Shown here piece after piece: positions 25,127-36,946 of a stretch of 64,000 nucleotides of DNA (positions within the stretch are counted from its first letter, which is position 1; each line of letters starts with the position of its first letter). The DNA lies in contig JAPXFQ010002889.1 of NCBI GenBank assembly GCA_028564705.1, positions 310,001-374,000 of the forward strand, read 5' to 3'. Origin of the DNA: Apricaphanius iberus (lineage: Eukaryota > Chordata > Actinopteri > Cyprinodontiformes > Aphaniidae). The notes under the pieces are model-generated. The model had not been told where the DNA came from, did not search any database, and saw nothing but the letters and a program-made list of their open reading frames with translations. The position numbers were made by a program, and so were the translations under genes.

Positions 25127-28100
25127 TCAATCATAGGTAAGAACAGTGTAGGTTTCATCAAAATCAGCCTACAGATGATTGAATATCATGTCAGACAAAT
25201 ATCAGATTTAATCCAAGACATAACAATCACTCTTTCTTTCTCTAAAACAGAAATAATCAGGAACTCACCATACATATCCCATCTTCTGTAAGTAAACTGA
25301 AACACAAATTCACTTTGAGAGACATTGTCCTCATTATATAAGGAAAGTTTAAACATCAAAATATATTTTTTAAATAAGGTTCTCACTGTTCTTAAACTAG
25401 GTTGGGACAAATTTGAACTTTGTTTTTATTTATTTATTTATAAGGGTTGTCTAGCAGCAATAAGTCTTCCTTTTTTCTTATAAATAAAGCTAATTTTATT
25501 AAATCTTTAGGATTCAGTGTGCTGTGAGCCTTAAAAAATTAGGATTCTGACTAGGGATGCAATGATACCACTTTTTTCAAACCGATACGATACAGATACT
25601 TGAAATTGAGTACTTGCCGATATCAAGTACGAATACCAATACTTCTACCACACACAAAAAAAATTCAATTGATTTGAAGACAGGTTTAATTTTCTTCTCG
25701 GATTGTTAAAACAAATGATGGTGAATTAGATAAAAAAATATTAATAACAATTTCAAGTGGAAAATAAATATTTATTTTAAGTTTATGGTATCGGTTAACT
25801 CTAACCGATATGGATACAGTACATAAGAGCGGTATCGGTGCCATACCTGATACCAATATTGTATCAGCGCATCCCTAATTCTGACTAATTTGTATGCGTT
25901 TTTTGAGTAAAAGTGTAAGAATTAAATCTTTCTTGATTTTTACTTTAACTGTTCATGTAAGTTGAAACAACAACTCACAGTTTTATTTATTATCTATCAG
26001 AACAGGTAAACAAGCTTTCAACAGCTTTTTAAATACCATGTACCATGACTAATTTAAAGCACTTTTCTCACATGCAGAAACTTCGAATTTATTTGCAACA
26101 ATGACACTCTGGCCTACACTAGGTAGCAGTATGAGAAAATTTTTGAAAAATGTGTTTTTAATCTTAACAAATTTTTACAATAAACATACTGTTAGGCAAT
26201 TGTAAAACTACTGCTATTGATAGATACGAATACATATTGAAAAGAGTGAAACAGTAGAAGAATAGCTAGCAGACTAAAAATCTTTACTGTTATCATAACT
26301 AAAAGTAATTGTAATGTAATAGCAATTGAATAAATATATAATTTATTACCTGTCATATTTCTTTTTCTCTGTAAAAAAAGGGGGGGAAACAAACAGAATG
26401 AACTAGATTACAATAAAAATGCATAAATAATGATTCAATAAATATTTTCTACAAAAATGGCAGGATTAAAGCAGAAACATAAACCAATAAAAGACAAATG
26501 TCATAACACATGCTCACCAGTTCTGCAGAAACTGAAGAGGAGTATTGATCCACATAAGACACAACCCACGGTCAGACCAGCTCCAATGCTCCATAAAAGC
26601 ATCACAGCATTAGGAGAGGAGGCTGTTGTCCAGTGTCTACCTGCTGCTGTAGAGAAGTGTGTTATTTACCTATAGTGTTTAAAATTCAGGTTTTATTTAG
26701 GTTCCTACACTGAAATGAAAAAGTATTTTATCCCATCAAGGAATTATTCTGTTTTTGTGGTTACACTTGAATTTTTTGAGATCATTTAGCTTATTGTAAT
26801 ATCAGGCAAACACATAATGACATTTTCAAATGTTTATTTTATCCATGAAGGGAATGTATCTATCAAAGGTAATCTCACCCATTGTGAAATTAACATTTCC
26901 CTTCCTTGAAATTTGAAAATAAGATGGTTATTTATATTTTTTAGAAACTGAGTTACATGTCACAAGCTACAGCCATCTCTGTTTACTGCCACACCTGCTA
27001 AATAAAAAATGAATAAATAAAATAGAACATGTCTGACAACATGAATTAGGCTAAAAGGCCCAAATTGAATCTAATTCAAGAATCACTGAGAGAGAAAAAA
27101 GGCATAACATCTATCAGCATTGAAAGGTTTGGAGAATATTGATAAGGTTTTGGGAACCACATTGAAAGAAATTATCTAAATTATAAAACTTAAGTAAACC
27201 AGCAGCCGGAAAATAGCAAAATCGGTATTGTATTTACCCAAAAAAAATCTATACCCAAGGATAACCTGTTTCATAAAACAATTATATCATAAATCCACAA
27301 ATATGAGCCTTAGTCTAAGATGGCTTTGGTTATTCAAAAGTAAAAAATCAACCCAGTAATATCCTTTGTGTTCCAGAGCTTAATGTTTCTTAGTTCAAAA
27401 TGTGTGAATCAACCTTGGAATAAATTCAAAACAGCAGAACAAAATCAGAATACCTTGTAAAAATGCAGCCCGATGGTTGGGAGAGTGTCATCTTAAAACA
27501 TCAGCCAGGTAGTTAAAGATTTGGCACAAATGGCTTTTAACGAGACAATGAGTACAAACATTCTGTAACATTAGTTACAGAGCGTGAGAATATCTGTCTT
27601 TTATACCGTGTATGTAAATATCCAGTTTCACTTTAGCTTAAACACAAAATAGATTGCAACCTGGGAACAAAAAATCTAAAACCCCGCTGAAAGATATAAG
27701 GTATCAGACTGTTTTGTTTGTTTGTTTTTGTCTTTTTTGCTTTAAACGAAAATAAAATAATCATACATAATCTTAACACTGATAAAGAAAGAAGAATATC
27801 ACCTATATTTTTGGCTTAGCTTTGTAGGCAAACATCTGACGAAATATTAGTCATCTTCATTTAACTCTAACTTTTTTTTAATATGCAGATACAATGTTTA
27901 ATTAGTACATAATAAACTAACAGCTCAAACAATGATTTGGCTTCATTTTTTTTTATTTAGCTGTTTTTTAATTATCTGTACATACATATATGTCATTTCA
28001 GGCATAATTTGGAAAACATTGGTGCTGCAGAAGATATCAAATTTATTTTAATATTTCTGTCCTTATCAGCATGTAACTTTAAAAGAAACATTTACATCTC

Positions 28101-28973
28101 TGCAGATTTTTATAATTTTAATCATAATGAAAACCTTCATTTTTGTCTCTTGAAGCCTTAGTTGCAGTCACTTACCTATAGTAATATAGGATATATTACT
28201 ATGGGGAGATGGAATATTTAACGTTCTCTCTTTTACAGTATAAAAACATTTCACTTTGACCACAGAGGGTGAACTTTGCTTTCCCTTCAACAGCAGCTCA
28301 GTTCCTGTAAATGTCCTCTTGCAGGGGTGGGATCCCTGAGTTTCTCCATTCACGTAGAAATAACACTGATGCACAGAAACATCATATGGAGCCTGGCAGT
28401 GAAATGTGACTGAGTCTGTTTCTGTGATTGTTGATGAATCCACTGTTAGTTCAGCCTGAGGAAGAGCTGAAAGGGAGAAAGAGGATCAAATATGTAGATG
28501 TTGCATCAGAGTTATAACAATCTCTATGAGATATCATATGCAGGAAACAAATGCTTTTACTAAAGCATGTTTAAAATTTTCAGTTTAATACTAGATCGTG
28601 CTAAATATAACACTATAGTAATAAATAATACATTACATAATTGAAACTTACCTTGCACATGCAACTCATCAAAGGAACCTGTTGGCAACATATTAATTTT
28701 GAAAAACATTTAGTTTATATAAAATGTAAATTATAATTAAATGTGAAATGTGTACGTCAGAAAAAGACAGTCTTATTAAATTGTCTTTGGTAAATTGTTT
28801 GAGTCAAACTTGTACTTCCTTCTCTGATTAAACTGCACAACTGAATCATACTGCCATAGAGAAGCTGTTTTTAAATATGAAGCTGTTTTTACGATGATTA
28901 ATTCACAATAATGCAAGGAGTGAAAAACGCATAACTTACCCAACAGGATGAGAAAAACCAGGAAAACCATCAT
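25127..28973 (-). CDS. One-Ig-domain receptor with ITIM-like tail (7 coding exons)
   Basis: Compact paralogue of the receptor at 8789-21543. Exons (minus strand): 28940-28973 (MMVFLVFLILLG), 28652-28678 (GSFDELHVQG), 28176-28466 (Ig domain), 26518-26646 (short spacer and transmembrane), 26350-26368 (EKKKYD), 25269-25296 (SLLTEDGICM), 25127-25168 (ADFDETYTVLTYD, stop). They sum to 570 nt in phase, 189 residues. The transmembrane segment is about LLWSIGAGLTVGCVLCGSIL, then LFSFCRT. The tail's TYTVL fits the YxxL core of an ITIM, with Thr at -2. The first three exons and the 19-nt exon match the lengths and phases of receptor 1. There is no second Ig exon or long stalk between 26646 and 28176. 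A second in-frame ATG one codon later (28970) could also start it. Function as an inhibitory receptor is inference. Confidence 0.8.
25552..25877. mobile_element. hAT-type MITE with 8-bp target duplication
   Basis: A 326-bp element with ends TAGGGATGCA...GCGCATCCCTA, flanked on both sides by ATTCTGAC (25544-25551 and 25878-25885). The 8-bp duplication and end sequence fit the hAT superfamily. It carries only GATACC-type subterminal repeats and no coding. Located between receptor 2 coding exons, in an intron. Confidence 0.9.
26700..28160. other. Receptor 2 intron, no further exon found
   Basis: I looked here for a second Ig domain or stalk exons and saw none. The sequence is AT-rich with possible old repeat debris. 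Confidence 0.5.
28176..28466 (-). other. Receptor 2 Ig domain exon, near-identical to receptor 1 domain 1
   Basis: 291-nt phase 1-1 exon. The 337-bp block 28164-28500 differs from 18823-19159 at three positions, all in the exon and all replacing an amino acid (Lys to Glu, Leu to Ser, Gly to Val, receptor 1 to receptor 2). Similarity stops abruptly on both sides. Confidence 0.9.
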
Positions 28974-29635
28974 GATGAAAACAGACAATGTTTCATAATG
29001 TTTGAACGAAGATAATGAATGTCCGTCTGATTGAAGCAGGACATGTGGTTCTCTTGAGCACTTGCAGGAAAAACCACAGAGAGCCTCGGTTTGAGTTTAC
29101 AGATACAGATAAGCACAAATATATCACAGGTGCAAACTTCGACTGCTGAAAACCGCTGATAAGTATATCTGTGAGAATCAATCATCACCCAGGATGGTTC
29201 AAACAATATTTATTCATGTTCATATTCTGCAGCAATCTGCTGCCCTGCAACTGCAGTGCAAATTAGTGGTGGGAATAGGGGAGTTTTATGCGTATGTTGC
29301 ACGGGAATACTAATAGAGAGCTACCGCATTTACAAAAATGAGTTACAAATTGTTTCCTTGCTTAAGTTTGAACATTAAGGATAAAATATGACAATTGCTG
29401 ATTACTTCTGGCAATGCCTTAAACCTCTGATTATAGGATAAAAAAAGATAAAACTTAATAGCTTCATCTAGAAACATTATCAATCAAACTATACCTTATA
29501 GTTTCCAGACAACAATAATTTATACCCACATAGCTAAGAAAACCCTTCAGCTGAGAATGAAGCACCATTATTTTGAGGGTATAGCTGTACAACTCTTGGT
29601 GTTTCATGTCACAAATATCCCATAACTGAAGAGAT

Positions 29636-30320
29636 TTTAGAATCAGAATCAGTTTATTGGCCAAGTATGTCACATACAAGGAATTTGACTCCGGCAAACT
29701 TTTTCCTCCAGTACAGAACTTGAATAAGTGAAATAAAAAAAGAAAAAAAGAAAAATAAGAACAAAAATAAGTAAAAATACAAATAAATATCAGATCGTAA
29801 ATAATAAAGGATAATATATACACCAAGCCGGGGTTATTTTACAGTGAGTATGTACAGAAGTGCAGAGTTATAGTTTATTGTTATGTGAGTGCACTCACAC
29901 ACTGTGACTAGACAGAGTTCGTCAGAGCGACAGCCTGGGGGAAAAAACTGTTTTTGTGTCGGGTGGTTTTGGCGTACAACGCTCTGTAACGCCGACCTGA
30001 GGGGAGGAGCCTAAACAGATTGTGGCCAGGGTGTGAGGGGTCAGTGGTGATTTTCCTGGCCCGCTTCCTGACCCTGGCCCGGAATAGGTCCTGAATGGAG
30101 GGAAGATCGGTTCCTATGATCCTCTCTGCAGTCCTGACTGTTCTCTGCAGTCTGTCCTTGTCTTGCCTGGTGACGGATCCGAACCAGACAGAGATGGATG
30201 AGGTCAGGACAGACTGGACTATTGCTGTGTAGAAGATGATCAGCAGCTCCTGGGGCAGGTTGAACTTCCTGAGCTGACGCAGAAAGTACAGCCTTTGCTG
30301 GGCCTTTTTCCTTGAGCCCT
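29636..30320 (-). mobile_element. Rex/CR1-type LINE 3' fragment
   Basis: The minus strand encodes KAQQRLYFLRQLRKFNLPQE, VLTSSISVWFGS, RLQRTVRTAERIIG, ARKITTDPSHPGHNLF and RRYRALYAKTTRHKNSFFPQ, the usual end of a fish non-LTR ORF. A 3' UTR and an AATCAGAATCAG (CTGATT on minus) repeat tail near 29640 follow. It is 5'-truncated. Confidence 0.75.
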
Positions 30321-30329
30321 TTTAGTAAA

Positions 30330-31380
30330 AGTCATGAAAAATTACCCAACGGATGTTGAATTGAGGAGAGATGAAAACACTGAGATGCCCAAACTGATCT
30401 TTGATCAAATGACACAAAAATAGTTCAAACAATTTTAAGACAGAGCAGAGGGATGGTTAGTGGGAAGGGAAACCAAAACAAAATATGAATGTTAACGAAC
30501 TCTGGCATAATTTCGCAAAGAATCTTAACATGAAAAACAGGAAGTGTCATAAATACCCCACGAATGCAAAACGCAAAAACACACTTTATACAGCTCTATT
30601 TCAGTCTTTTAAAACTGCTTCGATAGACCACAAGATTTTGCTATAGGCTGTGGTATGAATTTGCAAAGAGTGTTAACAGGAAAGCCACAGCAGGCGGCTT
30701 AAATGTCCCACTCATGCAGAACACCAACAGACACTTTGGGTCACTCTATTTTAGCCTTTTATAGCTGCTATAGACCACAAAGCAAATGTATCTGCAGAGA
30801 CAAAACGAAGGTGATGCCAGTTGCATGTAACACTGTGTTATAAATAAAACATACTAAGACAAAGTAGTTTGGTTTGAGCGTTTTATACACAAAGGCTGTT
30901 TAATATGGGTTGTACATGCACACATACATACTCATACTGTGCACAGAGCATAATAGTTTGAGATTCAGTCACTTGAAATTTTGCCAATGGTAATTTTGTG
31001 CCTGGCCAATTAGCAGATATTACTCTGGTCTCAAATGCTTAGCAGCTAATATTTTGTCCTTGTCTTGACATTTAGGACAATATGCATTTAAACAAATTGT
31101 TCCCTTTTAAAAACACATATTTTGTGTAAATAAAGGCAACCCCTCATCTTGATTTTTTTTAAAGCAGACGAAGTCACTGCAAAAGACGATTTTAAGAACT
31201 GCAACTCAATTTGTATACACAGTAAATGTTTGGATGGCATGTGGGAAAATATTTTTAAATAGATGAAAATTATAATAATGTCAAGTTTTGCATTCTAAGT
31301 TTTACCAGCCTGAAAAAAGACATTCATCTATTACCTTGAAGGTTCTTACTGCTATACACAAATAAAGGGAATTGGTTTTT
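30330..31380. other. No gene recognised
   Basis: AT-rich spacer with near-repeated phrases (ACAAAGCAAATG/ACCACAAGATTT blocks around 30620 and 30770) that hint at an old internal duplication; nothing codes. Confidence 0.4.
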
Positions 31381-31389
31381 ATCTTGTTT

Positions 31390-32060
31390 TATGCTGACAG
31401 TTTCGGCAACAGCTGTTGCCTTCCTCAGAGCTTCCACTGATGTTGTCGTGGCGTCTTCCGCTGTTTATGTGTGGGCTGTTGAGGGTGTGCGTCTTCTTAT
31501 TTCTACTGCTTCTGTAGTCCATCATTTGAATCTTTCTGGTTTAGTTGCTATGATTTTTGAGTTACACCCAGTCCATGAAGGGATTTTCTCTTGCACAGGG
31601 GTCCATTGTGGCTGATTTTTTTATAGTGTTGTCGGCTTTTGGTTTTGCTGCTCTCGTGTGTTTTTGTTTATCTCTTTTTCACATTCTTTTTTGTGTTCCA
31701 TCTTTCTTGTTTGGAATGGTCTTCCTATTTCTGCAATATATGTGTATTTGCAGATTTTGCATGGGATCTCTCGTATACGATGTCACATTTCTGTTCTGGT
31801 GGTGTCTTGTCTTTTGAACTGTTATGTACGGTTTTGTTAGTGTACCTGTTGTGTTTCTTCAATGCTCCTTGTATTTTTTCTGCTAAACCTTTGATACATG
31901 GTCAGATTATCATTAATTTCTGATTTGCTTCTTCTGGTTTCTTGGATTTTTGTTTTGATTTTCTGTCTAGCCTCTTTGTTTGTTGTTTTCCCTTTTTTAT
32001 GGCCCATATCGGGTAACCACAGATTTGATCTCGCAAGACTCTGTTCCTCCATGTGGCTAC
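31390..32060 (-). mobile_element. Penelope-like element fragment, second family
   Basis: The minus strand encodes a GIY-YIG-like block YEIPCKICKYTYIAEIGRPF followed by RKMEHKKECEK, with a frameshift just upstream. The palindromic GGCAACAGCTGTTGCC (about 31405-31420) lies near its 3' end, where Penelope elements often carry such a motif. Its sequence differs from the two Penelope copies at 42.9 and 56.2 kb. Confidence 0.65.
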
Positions 32061-32399
32061 TGATACTGGATGATTTTCTTTTCTGTCATATCTTAGCAGA
32101 ACAAAACAGCGTGATTAGAAAATAATAGCGTGATAGACATAGTTATTGTTCTTATCATGTGAAACATGAAGAGGAATGGAGTGCGACACAAAGATAACAT
32201 ATTATTCTTGTTACCAACTTTAAATTAATCAGTATAGCTGTTGAGCCATGTTGTATAAAATAACTTATAACTAATAGACTTTAACTTTAACTAATAGATA
32301 TGGTGCTTTGTATTTTGTGATATTCTCTTGAACAATTTTGCAATTTCCGTCATTATAACTTAATATGTAAATGTTGAAAAAAAGCCTCAAAAACGGTTC

Positions 32400-33170
32400 A
32401 GCCTGAAGCTTGCAAAAAGCCATGGCACAACAGACATGTGGACGAAGGTTCTCCAATCAGATGAGATCAAAAATTAACTTTTATCAACATGCAAAACATG
32501 GTTGGTGGAAAAACCATGGTAGAAACATGGCTGTGGCAGCATCATACTGTGGGAAACTTGTCAGTTGATTAAAAGAAAGTCAAGGTAAACTTTATTTCAA
32601 AAGCACATTTACTACAAGTGCTGCCTAAAGTGCTTCACAAAACAGAATACAATAAATCAGACATCAATCCAAAGTTAAGATTAAAACAGGTAGTAAAAAC
32701 AATAGAAAAAGAACTAAAGAATTAAAAGAAGAAAAAAAAATCATGTAAAAAAAAAACTAACAAAGACATAAACTGCTTTGTTCAGTGCTGAATAAAAGAA
32801 GTGCGTTTTCGAAAGTGTCTTAAAATGCTCCAGTGTTTTGGCAAATCTTATGGAAGTTGAGGCTGAATGCAGGGTGAATCTGAAAGAAAACTTTTTAAAG
32901 ATTGCAAAAGGTTTTCAATAGGGTGGAGATTCACCTTATACCAGGACAACAGTAAACATACAGTCAAAGCATATATCTGAGTTTAAATGGCCCAGTCAAA
33001 GTCAAGACATAAATCAGATTGAGAATGGTTAGCAAGACTGGAATACTGATGCTTACAGATGTTGTCCGTTCAAAATGAAAAAGTTTAAGATATTTTAAAA
33101 AGAACTGTTTTGCACTAGGCCTATTTTTGGACGAGTTATCAAATGAAATCCAAATTAAATCCATTGAATT
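32400..33170 (+). mobile_element. Tc1-like remnant with inserted repeat
   Basis: Plus-strand scraps GTTDMWTKVLQSDE (about 32424-32465), HGCGSIILWE (about 32527-32556) and YQDNSKHTVKAY (about 32940-32975) follow Tc1 transposase order. A dispersed repeat (about 32578-32880, starting GTAAACTTTATTTCAAAAGC) separates them. Confidence 0.6.
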
Positions 33171-33174
33171 TTAT

Positions 33175-34380
33175 GGTTTAGAAATTTTTATTTTAAATGC
33201 ATATTTTTTCTCATGGACTGTATACAGTTTAATAATGTAAATATGTGAAAATGTATTAAACTATTAAACTATGGTACAGTACGAAAGAGAAAGAAAGAAA
33301 AACACTGTGGTCGACTCTGGTTTTTAAAATAGGTTAAAAGAGAAAAATGCACAGTTTGACTAAAATAAATAAATAATTGATAGACTATATATCTGATATA
33401 CACTCCATCTATATACTGACTATATATCGCTTTGTGATGGAAAAATAATTTTAATCAAGTTAGAATAGAAATTTAGATCCATGCCTGCTTTCAGCAAACA
33501 TATAGCTCAGTTATTTTTATTGAAATCTCGGTAGTGAATTAATCTTTTAAACCAGCGTTTTGGCTTTGCAGTAGAAGAATTATTTCAAGATTAGTTATTT
33601 TTACTGATTATTAGTTATTAGTAAGAGCAGCAGGGAAGTACTCTAGATTGTTGAGATCCATGGACTTTTTACCTATATTGGTGGCCCAAGGACTCCTGTG
33701 AATTATCTTATTTTGTCTAAGCTGAAGCTGATATAACACACACTCACAAAGGTAGCAGCAGGCAGGAGAGACAGAGACATTATGTTAGAGTGGGGGACCG
33801 TTTGCTCTGTACCGTTGAAATAAATATGTTAAAACTCCAACAGAGACTGAATCATCCTTATCCTCATCTACATCCCTATGTAATTCTTCCATATCAGCAA
33901 ATATAAGTTAAATCATATATGTTAATACATTGTTCTTAGATTATTAAAAAACAAATGGAGGGGATATATGATTCATACATAACTATTTGAATGGATCCCG
34001 TTTAAAAGTACCTCACATAATTGCACTTTCAAAGTATTCAGACTGTAAGAATATATCTAAATAGTCAACAGGCCATGAGATCAAACTAAAGTGGGATGAA
34101 ATTACAGGAAGTATTCTAAACTATAAAAAATAGAAATAGTGTAAATTCAAGGGGTATGCACCATTTCTCAGCCAGCGAGGAAACCGATGTGTCCCCATTA
34201 TAAATGGCTCGTCATGCTTGTACCAGGGATAACCTAGCTACGCTATTTCAGTAAATCTGCTAAATGTGTTTAATTGAGTCCATTCCAGGCTGTGTGTTGT
34301 ATTGTAAGCCTATAGATGGCCTATGTTCACTTTACATGGTGTGTTTTGATTAGCCTACTTCTGTCTTGCCCCATCGCAAA
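33175..34380. other. No gene recognised upstream of h1m
   Basis: AT-rich spacer. The stretch 33790-33850 with GAAATAAATATG could be a retroelement end but was not confirmed. The last 200 bp lead into the h1m promoter. Confidence 0.35.
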
Positions 34381-34469
34381 CTGTTTGCCCTCCGTTCAAG
34401 ATGAAAACTCCTCCCACTGCGTTTCGCATCGCTTTTTCCAGGTCCTCCTCCGGTCGAACCATAAGGAAG

Positions 34470-34560
34470 AGACCAATTCCACTGGTTAATCTGCGGAAAC
34501 CAATCAGCGGCTCAAGGTGTGATGTGATGCACCTGGTTTACTGGTACTACCTGCATAAAG
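34470..34560 (+). promoter_or_regulatory. h1m promoter elements
   Basis: Two CCAAT boxes (34473-34477 and 34500-34504, the latter in AACCAATCAGCGG) and a TATA-like CATAAA (34554-34559) lie 60-150 bp before the start codon, a layout common for histone genes. Transcription start is inferred near 34585. Confidence 0.5.
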
Positions 34561-34619
34561 ACGAAGCGACGTTTTTTCATTTTACTTTACGCGCAGTTTT
34601 CTTCGATTTACTTTGCGAA

Positions 34620-35829
34620 ATGCCTCCCAAAAAACGAGCAGCGGACTCTGCTGATCCTCAGCCTAGTGCCAACAATGCTCCTGTAGAGGAGAAGGCTGAA
34701 AAGAAAACACCTGGTTTGTTTACGAACCGGACACGTTTCATCACACTAAATAATTGATTCATTAACACTCATTTCTCCTTGCAGGACAGCCGCTGGTGGT
34801 GCGCAAACAGCCAACTCATCCATCCACAGCGATCATGGTGAGAGAAGCGCTTAAAGCTTTGGACTCGCGTAAAGGGGTTTCCTCCCAAGCCATACAGAGC
34901 TATATCAAGCAGAAGTACCCCGATGTGGATCTGGTGAGGCTGAAGCACTTCGTCCGCAGAGCGTTGAAGAAAGGAATAGAGAACGGCACTCTGGTGAGGC
35001 CTGCCAACGCCATCGTCACCACAGGCGCGCTGGGAAAGTTTAGGGTAGGAAACCAAAGTGAAACATACAAGCGCACAAACTGATAAATCAGCGTGGTTTA
35101 AAAAGTTTCTCATTTTTAAAAGCTTCCACCAAAAATAAAAGAGGCGAAGCCGAAAAGTGAGAACACTGATCCGAATGTGCAAGACTCTTCAAAAGGAGCC
35201 AAAGATGGAGACAAGAAGACTCGGACAGCAGGTATGGGTTAACTAGTAAAATGCACATGGAGGTTACAGCTACATAAACTAATGATGGAACCATCTTTTT
35301 TTTTTTTCTTAAAGGAGTCACTAAGAAGAAAAAGGTAACGAGTGAAAAGGCAAAGTCTACAGAGGTAAGCTGAGGCCACAACACAAAATATACATAGTTA
35401 TTTTTGGAAAATTGTTAACTTGATGGATTTGAATAAATGGTAACAGTGCTACTTGTATGGCACTTTATCTAGTCCAGATGACCACAAAACTCTTCTATTC
35501 ACGCACGGTAAACTACGCTTAGCCACAGTTGCATAGGGTACACTGACGGAAGCAATAAGGCTGCCAAAAACTGGCGCCACTGGGCTCTCTGACCACCACC
35601 AGTAGGGAAGGTGGGTGAAGTGTCTTGCCCAAGGACACAAGATGCAATGTATGTGCTGAATGTCCCGCATAGAAGATTGGAGCTAAAGAGTGGCTCAAAG
35701 GCAATGCCTTTCCACTGTCTCTCAGATCAGCAGACTGTTGTTTAGGCCAGCTTAAAAAAAAATTTAATTCTGTCTTTTTACACTTTTTTATTTTTTCTGT
35801 GAAGCACTTTAATCTTGAAAGGTGCTATA

Positions 35830-35860
<31 letters not shown>

Positions 35861-36257
35861 TACATTACTGCTAAACTGGGCTGCTAAGGCAGTCCTTGAA
35901 TCCCTCCCTTCATTTCTAAGTTTAGAATTATTTGAAGCTGCCTACACCTTTTGTAACTTGTATCTATCCTTAATTTTGCTTGTATCAACTGCCTCTTTAT
36001 CTCTGAAGCCAAAGCCTCCAAAAAACTCCAAGGATGAGGCAGCTGCTCCTTCAAAGGTACCTCCAGCAAAGCTGCCGAAAGCTAAAAAAGCTGAGTCGAA
36101 GGGGAGTGCTGACGGAATCTCTGAGCCAACCATAAATAAGACTGTAAAAGCCAAAGGGGCAAACGCAGTAAAGAAGCCTCGTGGCAAAACTGCAAAAGCG
36201 GACAATGATGCTCCTGTATCCAAAGCTGCTGGCAAACGAGTAAAGAAGACGGAGTAA
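34620..36257 (+). CDS. h1m: Linker histone H1M / H1-8-like (oocyte type)
   Basis: Chromatin linker histone expected to bind nucleosomal linker DNA in oocyte and early embryo nuclei. Exons: 34620-34713, 34785-35044, 35123-35231, 35315-35364, 36009-36257; 762 nt, all GT-AG and in phase, 253 residues. N-tail MPPKKRAADSADPQP; winged-helix globular domain at about residues 32-117 (HPSTAIMVREALKALDSRKG, SSQAIQSYIKQKYPDVDLV, KKGIENGTLVRPAN, TTGALGKFR); then a long Lys/Ala/Pro tail rich in KK and PK. Having introns and a downstream AATAAA (36299-36304), rather than a histone stem-loop, separates it from replication-type H1 and fits the H1M/H1-8 class. Start chosen at the first ATG giving the basic MPPKK N-terminus. 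Closeness to tmcc1 supports orthology with H1-8. The symbol is my assignment by family and synteny. Confidence 0.85.
35440..35700. repeat. Dispersed repeat in h1m intron 4
   Basis: Fish-type repeat with GTGTCTTGCCCAAGGACACA near its end; it and the (AT)n run at 35826-35851 account for much of the 644-bp intron between 35364 and 36009. Confidence 0.45.
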
Positions 36258-36298
36258 AATTAGGACACTTTATATTTTTATCCAAATGATTTGTCTAC

Positions 36299-36304
36299 AA
36301 TAAA
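36299..36304 (+). terminator. h1m polyadenylation signal
   Basis: AATAAA 42 bp after the stop codon. Confidence 0.75.
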
Positions 36305-36877
36305 ACTATACTTTTACATTTGGGTTTCTTTTTTCTACCTCAGTGCTTAAGCATTGCATTTACACTTGAATCCTTATAGACTTATAAAATCAATGGGTTT
36401 AGAAATTGGCTTCAACCAATTTAAATCAGTTTTACAATCAAGTTTCTACAATCTAAATGAGCATTTCAGCTTTTTCATTGAAAGTTACATTTCTAATAGC
36501 TTCTCTGTATTGTGAGGTCTTTGTATGAACACCCTAATTGTTTAGATGCAATAGTAAACTTCATTCTTGCCATCAAACTATGCAAGACGACCTCAAAAAA
36601 TTTTTCAAAAACGTTTGTAGCAAGGAAGGTCTCTTGGTTGATTTATTTCCAGTCTTGTGGCTGTATGGTACAGTTACGCGCACTGAAACTTTTTTTGTAT
36701 TTCTTAGAGCTTAAACAACAGCGGCTAAGTTGCATTCAAGAAGACCATTCTGGTGTATGAGCAAGAAGACTTGGAAGCAGAGCAAAAGGCATGATGCCTT
36801 GCGGTTGAAGCAACGTGACTATGAAGGACTGTGAACAGCAACACTAGAAAGGCTGGCAAATGGAGGTGCTGAAGCCT

Positions 36878-36946
36878 CTACATGTCTGTCTGTTGCAGTT
36901 GCTGCTCTTCCAGCTTCAGCACACGGTGTTGAGTCTCCAGCACCCC
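36878..36946 (-). other. Candidate terminal coiled-coil exon
   Basis: Acceptor TTTTTGGTCTATAG, then 22 codons with heptad-like [18 protein letters not shown] and a stop. AATAAA on the minus strand near 36641 could serve as its polyadenylation signal. Confidence 0.5.

Noticed and set aside
31391..31923. Hydrophobic plus-strand frames that look like membrane proteins
   Set aside because: They are the antisense of a Lys-rich Penelope fragment, which produces Phe/Leu/Val-rich shadows.
35942..36235. 97-residue minus-strand frame
   Set aside because: Antisense of the Lys/Ala-rich h1m tail.
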